Positions 38,201-47,654 of a DNA stretch of 64,000 nt are shown here, one piece after another. How positions within the stretch are numbered: position 1 is the first letter of the stretch; every line of letters starts with the position of its first letter. The notes under the pieces are model-generated. The model did not search any database and was not told the DNA's origin. It saw only the letters and a list, made by a program, of their open reading frames with translations. Origin of the DNA: Siderastrea radians (taxonomy: Eukaryota; Cnidaria; Anthozoa; Scleractinia; Rhizangiidae); NCBI GenBank assembly GCA_964017195.1, contig OZ024888.1:16545701-16609700 (forward strand), in the 5' to 3' direction. Both the position numbers and the translations under genes were made by a program.

Positions 38201-41200
38201 AACCGCCAACTGCTTGCTTTTCTGAACATCCAAAGCCGTTGCTCGATTTCTTTTAATTAAATCAACTTGTTTAAGGAATAATCTCAGATCAGTAAACCTC
38301 TCCGTTTCTCTTAGGGCTTCCTCGGCAAAACTTTAGTTTTTTGAAAAAAAAATTAGGTGAAATGTTAAATTCGCATTCTTTGGACTACCTAATACCCGAA
38401 CTTGAAATACGCACAGCGGCCAAAAAACTCAAAAACAATAAATCTCCGTTTTCAGACAAAATCAAAAACGAAATGATCAAATCCAGCTTAAACCAGTTAA
38501 TGCCTGTTTATTTGAAATTATTTAATGCGGTTCTTTGCTCGGGCACTATGCCTCAAACATGGTGCGGTGGCCTTGTTACACCAATCTTTAAAGGTGGGAC
38601 TAAAAATGATCCCTCAAATTATCGTGGAATATGTATTTCTAGTTGTCTTGGTAAACTATTTTGTTCCATTCTTAATCAAAGACTTCTTGAACACGTTCAG
38701 TCGCTTGACATACTTCATAAATCTCAAATTGGTTTTCTAGCAAATAATCGAACAGCAGACCATGTTCTTACACTACGAAAGTTAATAGACAAATATGTTA
38801 ATTGTCACCAAACGAAAGTATATGCATGTTTTGTGGACTTTAGGAAAGCATTTGATTCGGTCTGGCATGATGGACTTCTATATGACAAGCTGTTAAAAAT
38901 CAATATCCGAGGAAACTTCTATAATGTAATTAAAAGTTTATATTCGAATTCTACCTCCTCTGTTAGAATTGGAAATAGCCAAACGCGATCTTTTCAATAC
39001 GCCAGAGGTGTGCTCCAAGGCTGTATTTTAAGTCCTTTGCTCTTTAACGTATACGTCAATGGTTTAGCTTTCTCGTTTAACAGTATTCTATCTGATCCGT
39101 TCGTGCTACCAAATGGCACCAAACTCAACTCTCTTTTTTATGCAGACGACTTAATTGTATTATCACGATCAAAAGTAGGATTGCAAAATTGCCTAAACGA
39201 GTTATCCTCATATTGCAACTCTTGGATGCTGAGAATAAACCCCAAGAAAACCAAGATAATGATTTTTCAACGATGCACAAAAAAGTGTGATTATGTTTTT
39301 CACATAGGCAGTGAAATAATAGACATTGTCCAAAACTATACCTACCTAGGGACTCGCATCTCATCTTCCGGAAATTTTACGCTTTCGCTTGAACACCTTC
39401 GACAAAAAGCTCTTCATGCTTTCTTTGGTCTACGACGGCCCACTGATTTTAATAAACTGAAAGCTTCTCTTGCGTGCAAAATTTTTGACTCAATGATCTC
39501 ACCAATTTTAACCTACAATAGTGAAGTTTGGGGTGCCTTTGTGAAATCAGATTTTAAGTCGTGGGACAGCTCCGCAATTGAAAAAACTCATTTACAATTC
39601 TGTAAACGTTATTTGGAAGTTCATAACAAGGCATCCAATATTGCATGTAGAGCTGAACTGGGTAAATTCCCTTTGATCATTGATATAGAAAAGGAAGAAA
39701 GCTCTATAGTCAAACAATCTTTAAAAATATCGATTGACCTTCATTATAACGGTCATAATAGTTTTTACTCTAGTGTCATGAAAATGACTGACTATTACAA
39801 TTTCTGTGACTTTAATTGTAATTCATTGAATGAAGGTAAAATCAAACAATATGATTTGATCTCATGAAAAATAAATATATCTCTTACTGGAACCAAACCC
39901 TTCAACATTCGCAAAAACTTAGTTTTTATTACACGTTCAAAAAGAATTATAACCTTTCTGCCTACCTAGATCTAACAAGAAAGAACCCATCTAGAAAATC
40001 ATTAGTAAAACTGAGAATTAGCAGTCATAAACTTCGGATTGAAAGAGGTAGATACGACAAAATACCTCGTGATGAGAGGTTATGTAGTCTCTGCAGTTGT
40101 AACAAAATTGAAGATGAAACTCATTTGTTACTAGATTGCCCGAACTATTCTTCGATAAGAGACAGGTTCTTTTCTAAAATAGAACCTAAATCCCATTTCT
40201 ACGACTATTATCACATGAGACCTTATTTTTTGTCACATCTTATGAATTGTACTGATTATTTTATAAATTTTCAAGTAATTTCTTTCATCTCGTCATGCTT
40301 TGAACAGAGAGACAAACTAGTTAGAATGGCTACCTCTCTGAATGGTTAAAAGTAAGAAATGGTTGTAATCTCTTCTAGTTATTTTAATTAAGTAAGAAAT
40401 TAATAATTAAGTTTTAAGTGGCATTTGCAATACTGTAATATTTTGTTATAGTCATGCAAATAAAGCTTGTTGTTGTTGTTAACTGTTTTATTGCTTTTGT
40501 TATTAGCTCTATTTGCGTTGCTGTAAATAGAAGAAAAATGAAATGAATGAAGCAAACGTTTTTCAAAGCTGCAAACTAAGAAAAACAGTACATGTTTAAC
40601 TCACCTTTACAGTTATTACCATCCTTAACAAACCCAGGATGGCAATCACAACGGAATGAACCTGGCTCGTCCACGCATTTGAAATCTGGCTCACAGTTGT
40701 GTAAACTGAGTCTACATTCATTGATATCTGTAAAGATTTAAGAGGGAACGTGTGAAGTAACTCTTTCGATAACTGCTTGAAAAAACAATGCATAAACGCC
40801 TTTAAGTGCATAGCACAAAGGACACACAAGAAACACACACAAAAACACGAAGGGTCGTAGCTTTAACGCATGATTCAGTCAAAAGGGACATGTTAAATAT
40901 GGGCTAAGTGAATACTTTACTTGAAGTAAAAAAATGAAAACATAAGTTGAAAGCTTGTACTGTTTCTTCCAGCTCAGACAGCATACAAAATTATACTTTT
41001 CGTTAGCTTTGAGTTATGATCGACGGATCACAACTTAGTACAGTAAATACTAACAAAAAGAAACGAGCAATGTTACATCAATTGTTGCTGTATACAATTT
41101 TCGTGCGTTGACTTGTCCGGAATCCGCGCAAATTTGTTTCCAGTGGCAAAGCTTGAGATCTAAATTCGCTAAAATTTGTTCCCGCGAAACACACAAAGAA

Positions 41201-41501
41201 TCGGTAATCCGTTAACATCGCCAGAATTTCATGCCACACGGTATCCTTTTTTTCATTGGTAGTTGTGTTGGAATGATAAAGGGGATACTACAAACGCCTT
41301 AATATGCTGACGCCCCTTCTTATACCTCATTATAATTACTACTCTAAACTATACGAAATGTAATTACCTTCACACTTCTCCCCTGTGTAACCTTCACGGC
41401 AGGCACATCTGTAGCCGCTGTTTGTGAACCCAACTTGACAGACAGTATTCTTCTCAGGGCAAGTGTTACCGTGACAATAGTTCTAAAGAAAGAGATGCTA
41501 G

Positions 41502-41552
<51 letters not shown>

Positions 41553-44500
41553 CGCTATCGTCCTCCTCTTCGACGTCGCCGTCGTCACGATTATCGGTAT
41601 CGCTTTTGTCTTCATTATCGTCTCGGAATCTACATGTCACGGGCGTTGTTGTTGGGGTCATTTTGGAAAGACATACAGCCAGCAAAGCTTACCTGAACAT
41701 CAATGTGTGTGTAGCCTTGTCTTTTTTCCAGATCAGAGTGAGACGGGCTTTCATCTGTGGCATTGTTCAACTCGCAGGAGTATTTTTCCTTTTCCTTAGG
41801 TCCCACATTGATGGACACACAGTTTGGCTCCAAATAACACTTCAGTCGGCAGCCCCCTTCATCGGCCACTTTCTCAGTCCTTATCACATGACCCAGAAGT
41901 GCTTTGTTAGGTATCGGCTCCTTGAATATTAACATGCGCTTGTATTCCGTCGCGAGAACTGCTAGGAAATAAGTGCACTTGTCATTTTACTTATTTACTC
42001 TCGCGTTTTGATTGCTTGAGATAACGTCACGCCACATAAAATAATTTCTAAAAATAACAGAGTGCCAAACTGAATAACTTTGTAAATATTTCCGTGCTCA
42101 TGCGTAGTTTTGTCGCCAATCGAAACACAATTGTAACGAATTTTTGAGAGTTATTGGGAAGGATTTAACAAGATCCTCCTTTTTAAAAATCCATTACAGT
42201 CAGTTTTCATCCATTTTACAAATAAAATGAGTTAGTCTTCTCCCTGGTTGTATGATACGAAGAAAAAGAACAAAAATACCAAACTACGTACATTTTAGGT
42301 AGACATTCTTCTCTTGTTTAGAACGTGAACTAATATTGTTACTACCTATAGCCATTATCTTCTCTTATTACACCAGTCCATAGCTACACAACTCGTTAAC
42401 TATGAAACCATGCAGGCCTCGATTTTGTAGATTTATTGTTAATTATTGATTACGCACGCCATCCACTATAGTGTTTTTTGTCTGATATAACTTTTTTAAA
42501 GTGGCATGGATAAATTGGACTTGACTGTAAGATAACAGAAATGATTTTACAATACTCGTCTTTTCTAAGGCAGAACAAATAAATCAACAATGGAAAGCAA
42601 TTTAGTTTCCTCCCCTCCACTTGATTGACCAATTAATTTTATCTTGTTATATTTTCACAGTGCCCTATTGAAAACCACCTTGTGTGATATAGGCCATCTG
42701 TATAAAGAAATGTATTATTATTATTATATTATTATTAATTATCAAACCTTCGATTCTGCTTCCAAATGAAAGAATTGCCTCGGAAAATTAAAACTTTTTG
42801 TCACAAATGGCAAAAAAATACCGGAATTTTTGTAGTGGTCTGTTTCTGTTTGAAGTAGCTAGACGTTGTAAAGAGTTATCCGATGTCAGACAGGTGATTT
42901 AAAGACCTGATGCATGCCATCATTAGTCATGTGTTCTTTTATTGACAGACCAAAACGCATACATTTAGTGCCTATAGTGGTCCTCGTCTCTTAATGAAAA
43001 ATATTCATGAAATTGCCTTTTTAGGAAACATAAGTAAATAAGAAAAAATAAATAAATAAATAAATGAATGTAAAGATCTTTCTCGGGAAAAAAAATTCCT
43101 AGGCCCCAACGGGAATCGAACCCTTTAGCTATCAGAATACCGGTTGGGGGTTGGGAGCTCGAAATTTTTTCCGGAGAGATCTTGACATTGCTTATTTATT
43201 TATTATCTATTTTTTACGTGCTTGGCATGATTAAACATGACGTTGCTATGTTTTCGTGTCTGTTGCTGTCATTTTAAATAGAATAGATTACCGTTTTGCC
43301 CAGAAAAGTAACAGGTGGCCAGTGTGTGTGTCGCACAGTCCAACGTTTTTGACTCTAAAAGGTCCCAAATTTTCCTTGTAAGAGATCCGTTAGTGTGTGT
43401 ATGTGAATGCGTTCGGCGGTAGTAAAAACAAAACCCTTGTCGTGATCGAGATCATAGTTTTATTTGTTTTAAACCCAGGCGTTGTAGTAGTCTGTCTAGA
43501 AAGAGCGACCATTAAAAAACTAGTTAGGATTACTGTCACTCGTGTATATTGTCAACGGGTTTTATGTGGACGTTATTTAAGAAAACAAAAACAAGTGCCG
43601 CGATGCAGACATACACAGGCTCTTAAAACATTTAAGTTTTCTACTTTTGCCTCTCATGTCGATGAGTATTCTTTGAGTCGACCAGCACCTCATTGAACAT
43701 CTCACATGATTGGCCATAAGAACAATAAGATAAGGGCACAAACAATGCACCTATCCCTGAAGACAATGAGCAATATTGTTTTAGAATGCCTCTGAAATTA
43801 TAGGTTCACAAGAGGTACTGGACTACTCTATTCTTTACATAAACTATTCACTGGTTCAGAGAATAACCGAAACTTTACGAAACCTCGTGGTTAGAGAAAG
43901 ATAATAATATTAGATGAAGTAGATTTTCGCAATTATAAGCCCTGTTAAAGCGTATTTTTAGCGGATTTGGTATCCATACACATTTAAGATACAATACAAC
44001 GAGACAGGTGTTTTTTCTAAGAAGAAAAAACAAATCCAATAAGGAGTGAAATGTGCAACAAATTTCTCTTTTATGGTCCACCGCACAGTGCATGGAAAAA
44101 TGTTTCTGACGGACGAAACTTTTCTGAGAGATTAAACTGATTTCTTGGTTAAAAAAATAAAAAAATTTAGATTAAATTAATTTCTAAAGATGCTGAAAAT
44201 TGCTTTCTTTGCGTCATATGACGTAAGAGTCAGGCGAAAACGGTATGCTTTATCGTTTGTTGGGTTGGATTAATATTCAGCTTGTAAATGTTAAAATCAT
44301 TTAGTCTTGATAATTTTGTCACGGCAAACGTCGACACTTTAATTTTGATCTTTCTTTTGAAATGCTTAAACAAGCAGCTAATTAATCATTACTAAACTGC
44401 CCTGTTTATTTCAATATACTAGCTAAAACTGAGACTTTGACCACTAAACTTTGTCACTATGTTCCTAAAGCCACTGGCGCCAAGCGGTGGTTCGTAAGTT

Positions 44501-44916
44501 ACTAGATCCATGTATAGTTTGCAATTATTATTTTCAATCGTGTGATTTTTTCCGGTTTACAGACATTTTTTAGGACATAAAATGAAGCAAACCTACTTAT
44601 CGTTCTAAAGGGGAAAAATGAAATTTATGAGCCTACATGCAATTCACTTTACGCACTGACTGATTTCAAAGAAAGAGAAAACAATGTTAAATAACAATAG
44701 CAATGACGAAATAAAATTAAAAGGGGATAAAATACTCCAAAGGCATTTTTTCCCCAATCTGAGGACACCAGATTACTATATTACCTAGACTGACTTTAAT
44801 GTTTAAAATGTCCAAATAAATTTTGCGAGGCTCCGAATAACCCTTACCAGCATACACCAATGCACCCAAACCAAAGGAAATCCACGTGTAAAAAAAAATG
44901 CCTTGACAGAGACCAT
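27399..44916 (-). CDS. Secreted PAN/EGF/discoidin/C-type lectin protein (gene 2)
   Basis: Nine exons whose phases all fit: 44848-44916, 41693-41958, 41368-41482, 40605-40727, 36489-36823, 34065-34203, 31347-31681, 29604-29742 and 27399-27850. If exon 1 kept its usual length, the product would have about 657 residues. Modules are signal peptide, PAN/apple (24-112), EGF (113-150), calcium-type EGF (151-191), discoidin/F5-8C 1 (192-349), discoidin 2 (350-507) and C-type lectin (508-657). It is expected to be extracellular, binding glycans or lipids through the last three domains. The first four modules are near-copies of gene 1. Exon 1 is 69 rather than 70 bases, which breaks the frame as written. 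A LINE lies antisense in intron 4. That all exons form one transcript is inferred from phase and order. Confidence 0.72.
27966..28035. repeat. AAC/AGC-type microsatellite
   Basis: An irregular run of CAACAACAG-type units just upstream (on the coding strand) of the lectin exon, in the intron. Confidence 0.85.
29217..29269. repeat. GA dinucleotide microsatellite
   Basis: A near-pure GA run of about 50 bases with one AA interruption. It lies in the intron between discoidin 2 and the lectin exon. Confidence 0.95.
29604..29742 (-). CDS. Gene 2 exon 8: discoidin domain 2, second half
   Basis: 139 bases, acceptor TTTTTTAG, donor GTACGG, encodes IFDGNTDRDTIVYHNL to RVELYGC. The last codon is shared with the lectin exon at 27850 (phase 1). 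Confidence 0.87.
30164..30392. mobile_element. Inverted pair of tRNA-like modules (SINE-like foldback), unit B
   Basis: The minus-strand part at 30164-30232 reads like a tRNA: an A-box-like TATCTCAGTTGG and a B-box-like GGTCATGAGTTCAAATCC. A degenerate plus-strand partner follows after a hairpin (30231-30329) with arms around GAGCGGCCAATTGTGAGTT. It is the equivalent of 35356-35604 in unit A. Confidence 0.6.
30625..30765. repeat. Purine-rich low-complexity tract
   Basis: A/G-only stretches (AAAGAAAAAG-type) on the plus strand produce a spurious lysine-rich frame. It is intronic. Confidence 0.85.
31347..31681 (-). CDS. Gene 2 exon 7: discoidin domain 2, first half
   Basis: 335 bases, same phase, length and splice sites as 36489-36823. 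Starts ECQNALGVENHAISDGQI and contains QWLQIDL and WVTKYKLQYSND. About 27 of 112 residues differ from the first copy. Confidence 0.87.
31723..33035. mobile_element. Insertion of about 1.3 kb private to unit B
   Basis: Found by comparison: unit A continues directly from CAATCATTATTT to GTCAAAATATTGTG, while unit B has 1.3 kb between them. The inserted DNA has several mid-length frames but no recognisable transposon protein. Probably a non-autonomous element; class unknown. Confidence 0.55.
34065..34203 (-). CDS. Gene 2 exon 6: discoidin domain 1, second half
   Basis: 139 bases, phase 0 to 1, acceptor TTTTGTTTTAG, donor GTACGG. Encodes IFDGNTDEDTIVYHNL, then ARYIRFVPTDWNDHI and RVELYGC, the terminal strands and closing cysteine of a discoidin domain. 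It differs from 29604-29742 by five bases, all amino-acid changing and all making this copy more acidic. Confidence 0.88.
34489..35235. mobile_element. Insertion of about 0.75 kb private to unit A
   Basis: Absent from the equivalent position in unit B (near 30031). Begins with a compact foldback (34492-34602) with arms CAATTATCCTGC and GCAGGATAATTG and a GAGGCCGTAGGCCGAG core. The outer parts share ATTATTCAACAAATT and its complement. It looks like a compound MITE. Confidence 0.62.
35356..35604. mobile_element. Inverted pair of tRNA-like modules, unit A
   Basis: Same organisation as 30164-30392. The plus-strand module (35524-35604) is better kept here: TATCTCGGTTGATTAGAG followed by GGTCACGAGCTCAATTCCC. 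Hairpin arms contain GAGCGGACAATTGTGAGTT and its complement. Confidence 0.6.
36036..36106 (-). tRNA. tRNA-like sequence, probably tRNA-derived SINE head
   Basis: The minus strand starts GGCTTGTTAGCTCAATTGG and ends GCAAGCC. The 7-bp acceptor stem pairs throughout (one T-G) and the D arm GCTC/GAGC pairs. The B box GGGTTCTAATCCC is good. The anticodon arm is imperfect: position 33 is C and the end pairs fail, although GGT (Thr) falls in the anticodon place. It is therefore more likely a SINE or pseudo-tRNA than a working gene. Confidence 0.5.
36489..36823 (-). CDS. Gene 2 exon 5: discoidin domain 1, first half
   Basis: 335 bases, phase 1 to 0, acceptor TATTTAG, donor GTGAAG. Starts ECHKALGMENRAISDEQI and contains QWLLIDL, RVATQGR and WVTKYKLQYSND, the recognisable beta-strands of F5/8 type C (discoidin) domains. 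Paired with 34065-34203. Confidence 0.87.
36976..37400. mobile_element. Insertion of about 0.43 kb private to unit A
   Basis: Unit B reads straight from GAGGGTCAGAAG into GGCCGGTTAA (33131-33150), whereas here 425 bases intervene. No coding capacity recognised. Confidence 0.55.
38341..39867 (+). pseudogene. LINE reverse transcriptase
   Basis: 508 codons with RT blocks in order: AAKKLKNNKSP, LVTPIFKGG with NYRGICI, CFVDFRKAFDSVWH, GVLQGCILSPLLFNVYVNG, LFYADDLIVL (catalytic aspartates near 39145-39150), and the thumb NYTYLGTRI. It polymerises cDNA from element RNA in the nucleus. The stop at 39865-39867 falls just before the natural continuation, so the full ORF2 is broken by a frameshift. The start given is arbitrary because the element is truncated. 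Confidence 0.85.
39864..40349 (+). pseudogene. LINE ORF2 C-terminal zinc-binding part
   Basis: Overlaps the preceding frame by ATGA. It contains RIERGRYDKIPRDERLC and C-x2-C...H-x4-C (CSLCSC, ETHLLLDC), the C-terminal zinc motif of many LINE ORF2 proteins. A single frame change would join it to the RT, which I read as decay rather than two genes. Confidence 0.78.
40605..40727 (-). CDS. Gene 2 exon 4: calcium-type EGF domain
   Basis: 123 bases, symmetric phase 1, starts DINECRLSLHNCEPD, ends DGNNCK with donor GTGAGT. The calcium-binding D-x-N-E-C start is intact. Confidence 0.88.
41368..41482 (-). CDS. Gene 2 exon 3: EGF-like domain
   Basis: 115 bases, acceptor TTTCTTTAG, donor GTAATT. Encodes [16 protein letters not shown] to GYTGEKCE, a six-cysteine EGF module very close to gene 1 exon 3. 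Confidence 0.88.
41498..41550. repeat. ATC microsatellite, gene 2
   Basis: An ATC run in the intron between PAN and EGF exons, at the same place as 5306-5436 in gene 1. Confidence 0.95.
41693..41958 (-). CDS. Gene 2 exon 2: PAN/apple domain
   Basis: 266 bases, acceptor CCTAGCAG, donor GTAAGC, phase 1 to 0. Encodes VLATEYKRMLIF through [14 protein letters not shown] and ends YTHIDVQ. Same length and cysteines as the gene 1 exon, and no stops. Confidence 0.85.
42640..42736 (+). mobile_element. Short LINE 3' tail insertion
   Basis: About 95 bases absent from the equivalent place in gene 1 (near 6420), ending in an ATT repeat. Contains GTATAAAGAAATG before the tail, like a LINE 3' end. It lies in intron 1 of gene 2. 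Confidence 0.42.
43048..43206. mobile_element. Foldback element with tRNA B-box
   Basis: Inverted arms of about 40-50 bases (AAATAAATAAATGAATG, AAAGATCT, CGGGAAAAAA and complements) flank a core with GGGTTCGATTCCC on the minus strand at 43111-43123, a good pol III B box. Absent from gene 1 intron 1. A SINE/MITE hybrid. Confidence 0.62.
44848..44916 (-). pseudogene. Gene 2 exon 1: signal peptide exon with 1-base deletion
   Basis: Homologous to 11302-11371 and 61118-61187, but 69 bases long rather than 70. The missing base is in or beside a run of nine A (plus strand, 44890-44898). From the ATG at 44916 the frame shifts after about nine codons and meets a stop early in exon 2. The donor GTAAGG is intact. 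It is either a real disabling mutation or a homopolymer sequencing error. Confidence 0.8.
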
Positions 44917-44956
44917 GTTCCAGTTGTGTGTCTGCAAGTGAAGTTTTCCTGTTATT

Positions 44957-44968
44957 GTGACTGAACTT
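44957..44968 (-). promoter_or_regulatory. Conserved 5' UTR / putative initiator, gene 2
   Basis: AAGTTCAGTCAC, identical to the element before genes 1 and 3, about 41-52 bases before the ATG. Confidence 0.38.
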
Positions 44969-45856
44969 TGTTAGTGAAGCACTTATTATTCAGTTCTGTT
45001 GAAGGGTGTGTATTAGTTAATGACATGCATCTTAATGTCATTAATTAATCATCACAAGTTAAAATGTTTCATGTTCTTATTATGGAATGGATCGCTAATT
45101 TGTTTTCGCAGTTTACTTTGGCCTGTTCCCTAGATTTCAATTTGTGCCATTTATTAAGACTGCACTGCAGTTTTGCATCTTAGTTGTTGGAAAATCATAT
45201 CATTCATTGACTGACAAAGATACACCTTCTGTTTATAGCAGAAGCATTTCGAATCGCATTTTTCACTATAGTTGTGTCAGTTGTGCTCTGATTTTTGAAG
45301 AGAATTTTCTGTTGTTCTTTATAGATTTTGTGGGCCTTATGCACCACATGGCATAAAGAGGCCTAAGTAAGTCTCTATAGATTTTAATCATAGAATAAAA
45401 GTAGTAGCCAATAAGAGCGGCGGCTGTACACAGGCTAAACACGAGAAACCATACACCTTTTTATGACGAGTACGGCAACACGGAAAAAGACCTTTTTCAC
45501 GCTGCTACTTTTAGCATAAAAACATAACATTTAGCACGTATAGCCTCGCAGTGAAAACCTTGGGAACGGGTGTAGACGTGCAAAAACAAAGCTTTTTATT
45601 CTCTGGGGCCTCAACACGGCCGCTGCGTGACAAAGGTCTATTGTGTAAACACCTATCCTCTCATTCCACTGTTCAAGTAGAAACCTAGCAAATGAAAGTC
45701 AAATGTAACGTTAGATCTCTCTTCTGCATCAGAGACATTACTGGTGACTATTCATCACAATTAAAGTCCCAGTTGTTAGACCTCTTTTCTTTCCAGTTGC
45801 TATCGTTTCGAGTTGTTGCTACCTAACAAGCATCATGATATGTCTATCTCCACTCT

Positions 45857-46043
45857 TAGGGTGCTTTCCTTTGGAATGATCCGGATCAGGATCAGTGATC
45901 CAAATTCACTCGGATCATGGTGCATCAAACGAACCGATGAATCCACTCTGGACAAGGATTCTTCGGTTCTTTTGATGAACCATGATCTGAGTGATCTTGG
46001 ATCACTGATCCTGATTTGGATCATCCCAAAGGAACACACCCTT
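45857..46043. mobile_element. Foldback MITE inside the lectin remnant
   Basis: Two arms of about 85 bases, AGGGTG(C)TTTCCTTT to GATGAATCC and the complement, meet near 45950. It contains repeated GGATCAGTGATCC-type palindromes. Both strands give similar spurious frames. Confidence 0.85.
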
Positions 46044-46799
46044 AATTCTCTTGATAATTTGGTCTAATCCAGTGAACTTATACAGATGATGATCGGAACG
46101 TTTATCAGTGAAGTTTTGCTCCCTTGCTGAATCGATCTTCACCATTTCTACTCCAAGCGCTTTTCATTTTTCTTGTGCCCTGATCCAGATTTTATGTTTA
46201 TCAAAAAGCATGTAGCAGGAGCTATAATCCTTCGCATAAGGTCTAATAAACGACAACCAAGCGAATAAGTAACAAAATCATCTTTATTGTTTGCCGGAAA
46301 AAGCAAAGCCTCATCAGGGGGGGGGGGGGGGGAGGGACGCCAGACCGAAGCCGACCCCGCTAACGTGGCCCACGGGTGGGAAAGGGTGGGTGAAAGACAA
46401 AGGCGTGTACACAGGTCGTAAGGGAGCTAAACGTGATATTGAGAGATAAGCAACTAGAGCACATGTCTGGAGCTCAGTTAATGATTGACGAACGGGTGCG
46501 ACGTATTATTCTGCCATTGGTCGGGGTCCAATACCACACATAATCCTTCGCATAAAGTCTAATAAACGACAACCAAACGATTAAGTAACAAAATCATCTT
46601 TATTGTTTGCCGGAACAAGCAAAACCTCATTAGGGGGAGGAGGCCAGACCCAAGCCGACCCCCTGATGTGGCCCACCCAAACCGCCAGACAACAAAGAAG
46701 GGTAAAAAAAAAAGTTTAGGTGAAAAGCATAGGAGGAAAACGATAAAGTCAGGAAAAATAAATTAGGGAGATAATGAAGTGATGTTTTGTGCTATTAAA

Positions 46800-47640
46800 T
46801 GTGCCACGGCGATGCGCCGTTCTAAAGGCTGTGCAATGTACAGAAGAACAGCATCGGAAGTCCAGTCTCCTTGGAGACTTATGAGTTCAACTGGCGCACC
46901 ACAACGGAATGCACAGGTCGCCCCTCCGCGACGAAAACTGTGGCCAGAGTATTGAGTAGCCTTAAGTCCTGCGTGAGTAAGGCAATGGCGTATTTGTTTT
47001 AGAAAAAATAGAGTGCGTTATTGGGGTGACGTGATCTTCCCTTGAGAGCAGAAAGGCAGGCGAGGAGGGAGGCGCGGGGAAGAGACGAACATGGCGCTCG
47101 TAGACTTGAACTGGGCAAAGTGGATGACCGGGCGGAAGCCAAACAACAGGTATAAGTAGTTGACGCTGCCTGAATTGGATGGTCTTTGACCAACGAACAC
47201 AGATGACCAAACCCCAAGAGCGAATGATAATGACCGGACAGGACAACGTTTTCGAAGGGTTGTAGTCTTTGGCGGCTTTAGGGACCAGATTAGACTTGCG
47301 AAAAAACGAGTAAAATCCAATGAGCATAGCGGCCCAGAAACCAGAATCCTTGCAGTGAGCTCTGGACGAAGGCGTAGAAGGATATACGCGATCTCAGGAG
47401 CGATAGGTAATTTTTGTTCTCAGGCGTCGCCTACTGAATGCGCCGAAGACCGCGGGTGATTAGTTTGCAGTAAGTAGACAAGTGGATAAGAAAACGAATG
47501 ACAGTGCTGTGAGTTGCTGGGACAGGTACTAAACCAAATCTCGGGCAGAAGCGTAGATACACTCGCCACTGAGAGCGACGTGTAGCTAGTGTTGAACATG
47601 CATAGGCAGCGGCGGAGACAGACTTGGCTCGCTGGTTTAA
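46800..47640 (-). pseudogene. Ngaro tyrosine recombinase
   Basis: The N-terminal part includes LIGFYSFFRKSNLVP and VRWSKTIQFRQR (47327-47100). The catalytic part, in another frame at 46980-46800, has YSGHSFRRGGATCAF (HxxR box), GDWTSDAV and LLYIAQPL with the nucleophile tyrosine. It integrates circular cDNA without target duplication. Frameshifts between the parts. Confidence 0.8.
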
Positions 47641-47654
47641 CTCCGAAAGATATC

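Larger units (their letters stand above)
38341..40485 (+). mobile_element. 5'-truncated LINE (CR1/L2-like), antisense in gene 2 intron 4
   Basis: Contains reverse transcriptase (38341-39867) and a C-terminal zinc-binding region (39864-40349), then a 3' UTR ending with ATAAAG and a short TTG-repeat tail near 40470-40483. TTG-type tails suggest a CR1/L2-like clade. The apurinic endonuclease part and ORF1 are missing, so it is 5'-truncated. It lies opposite to gene 2 between exons 4 and 5. Confidence 0.8.

Noticed and set aside
45813..46067. Plus and minus frames with near-identical proteins
   Set aside because: They are mirror images produced by the foldback MITE.
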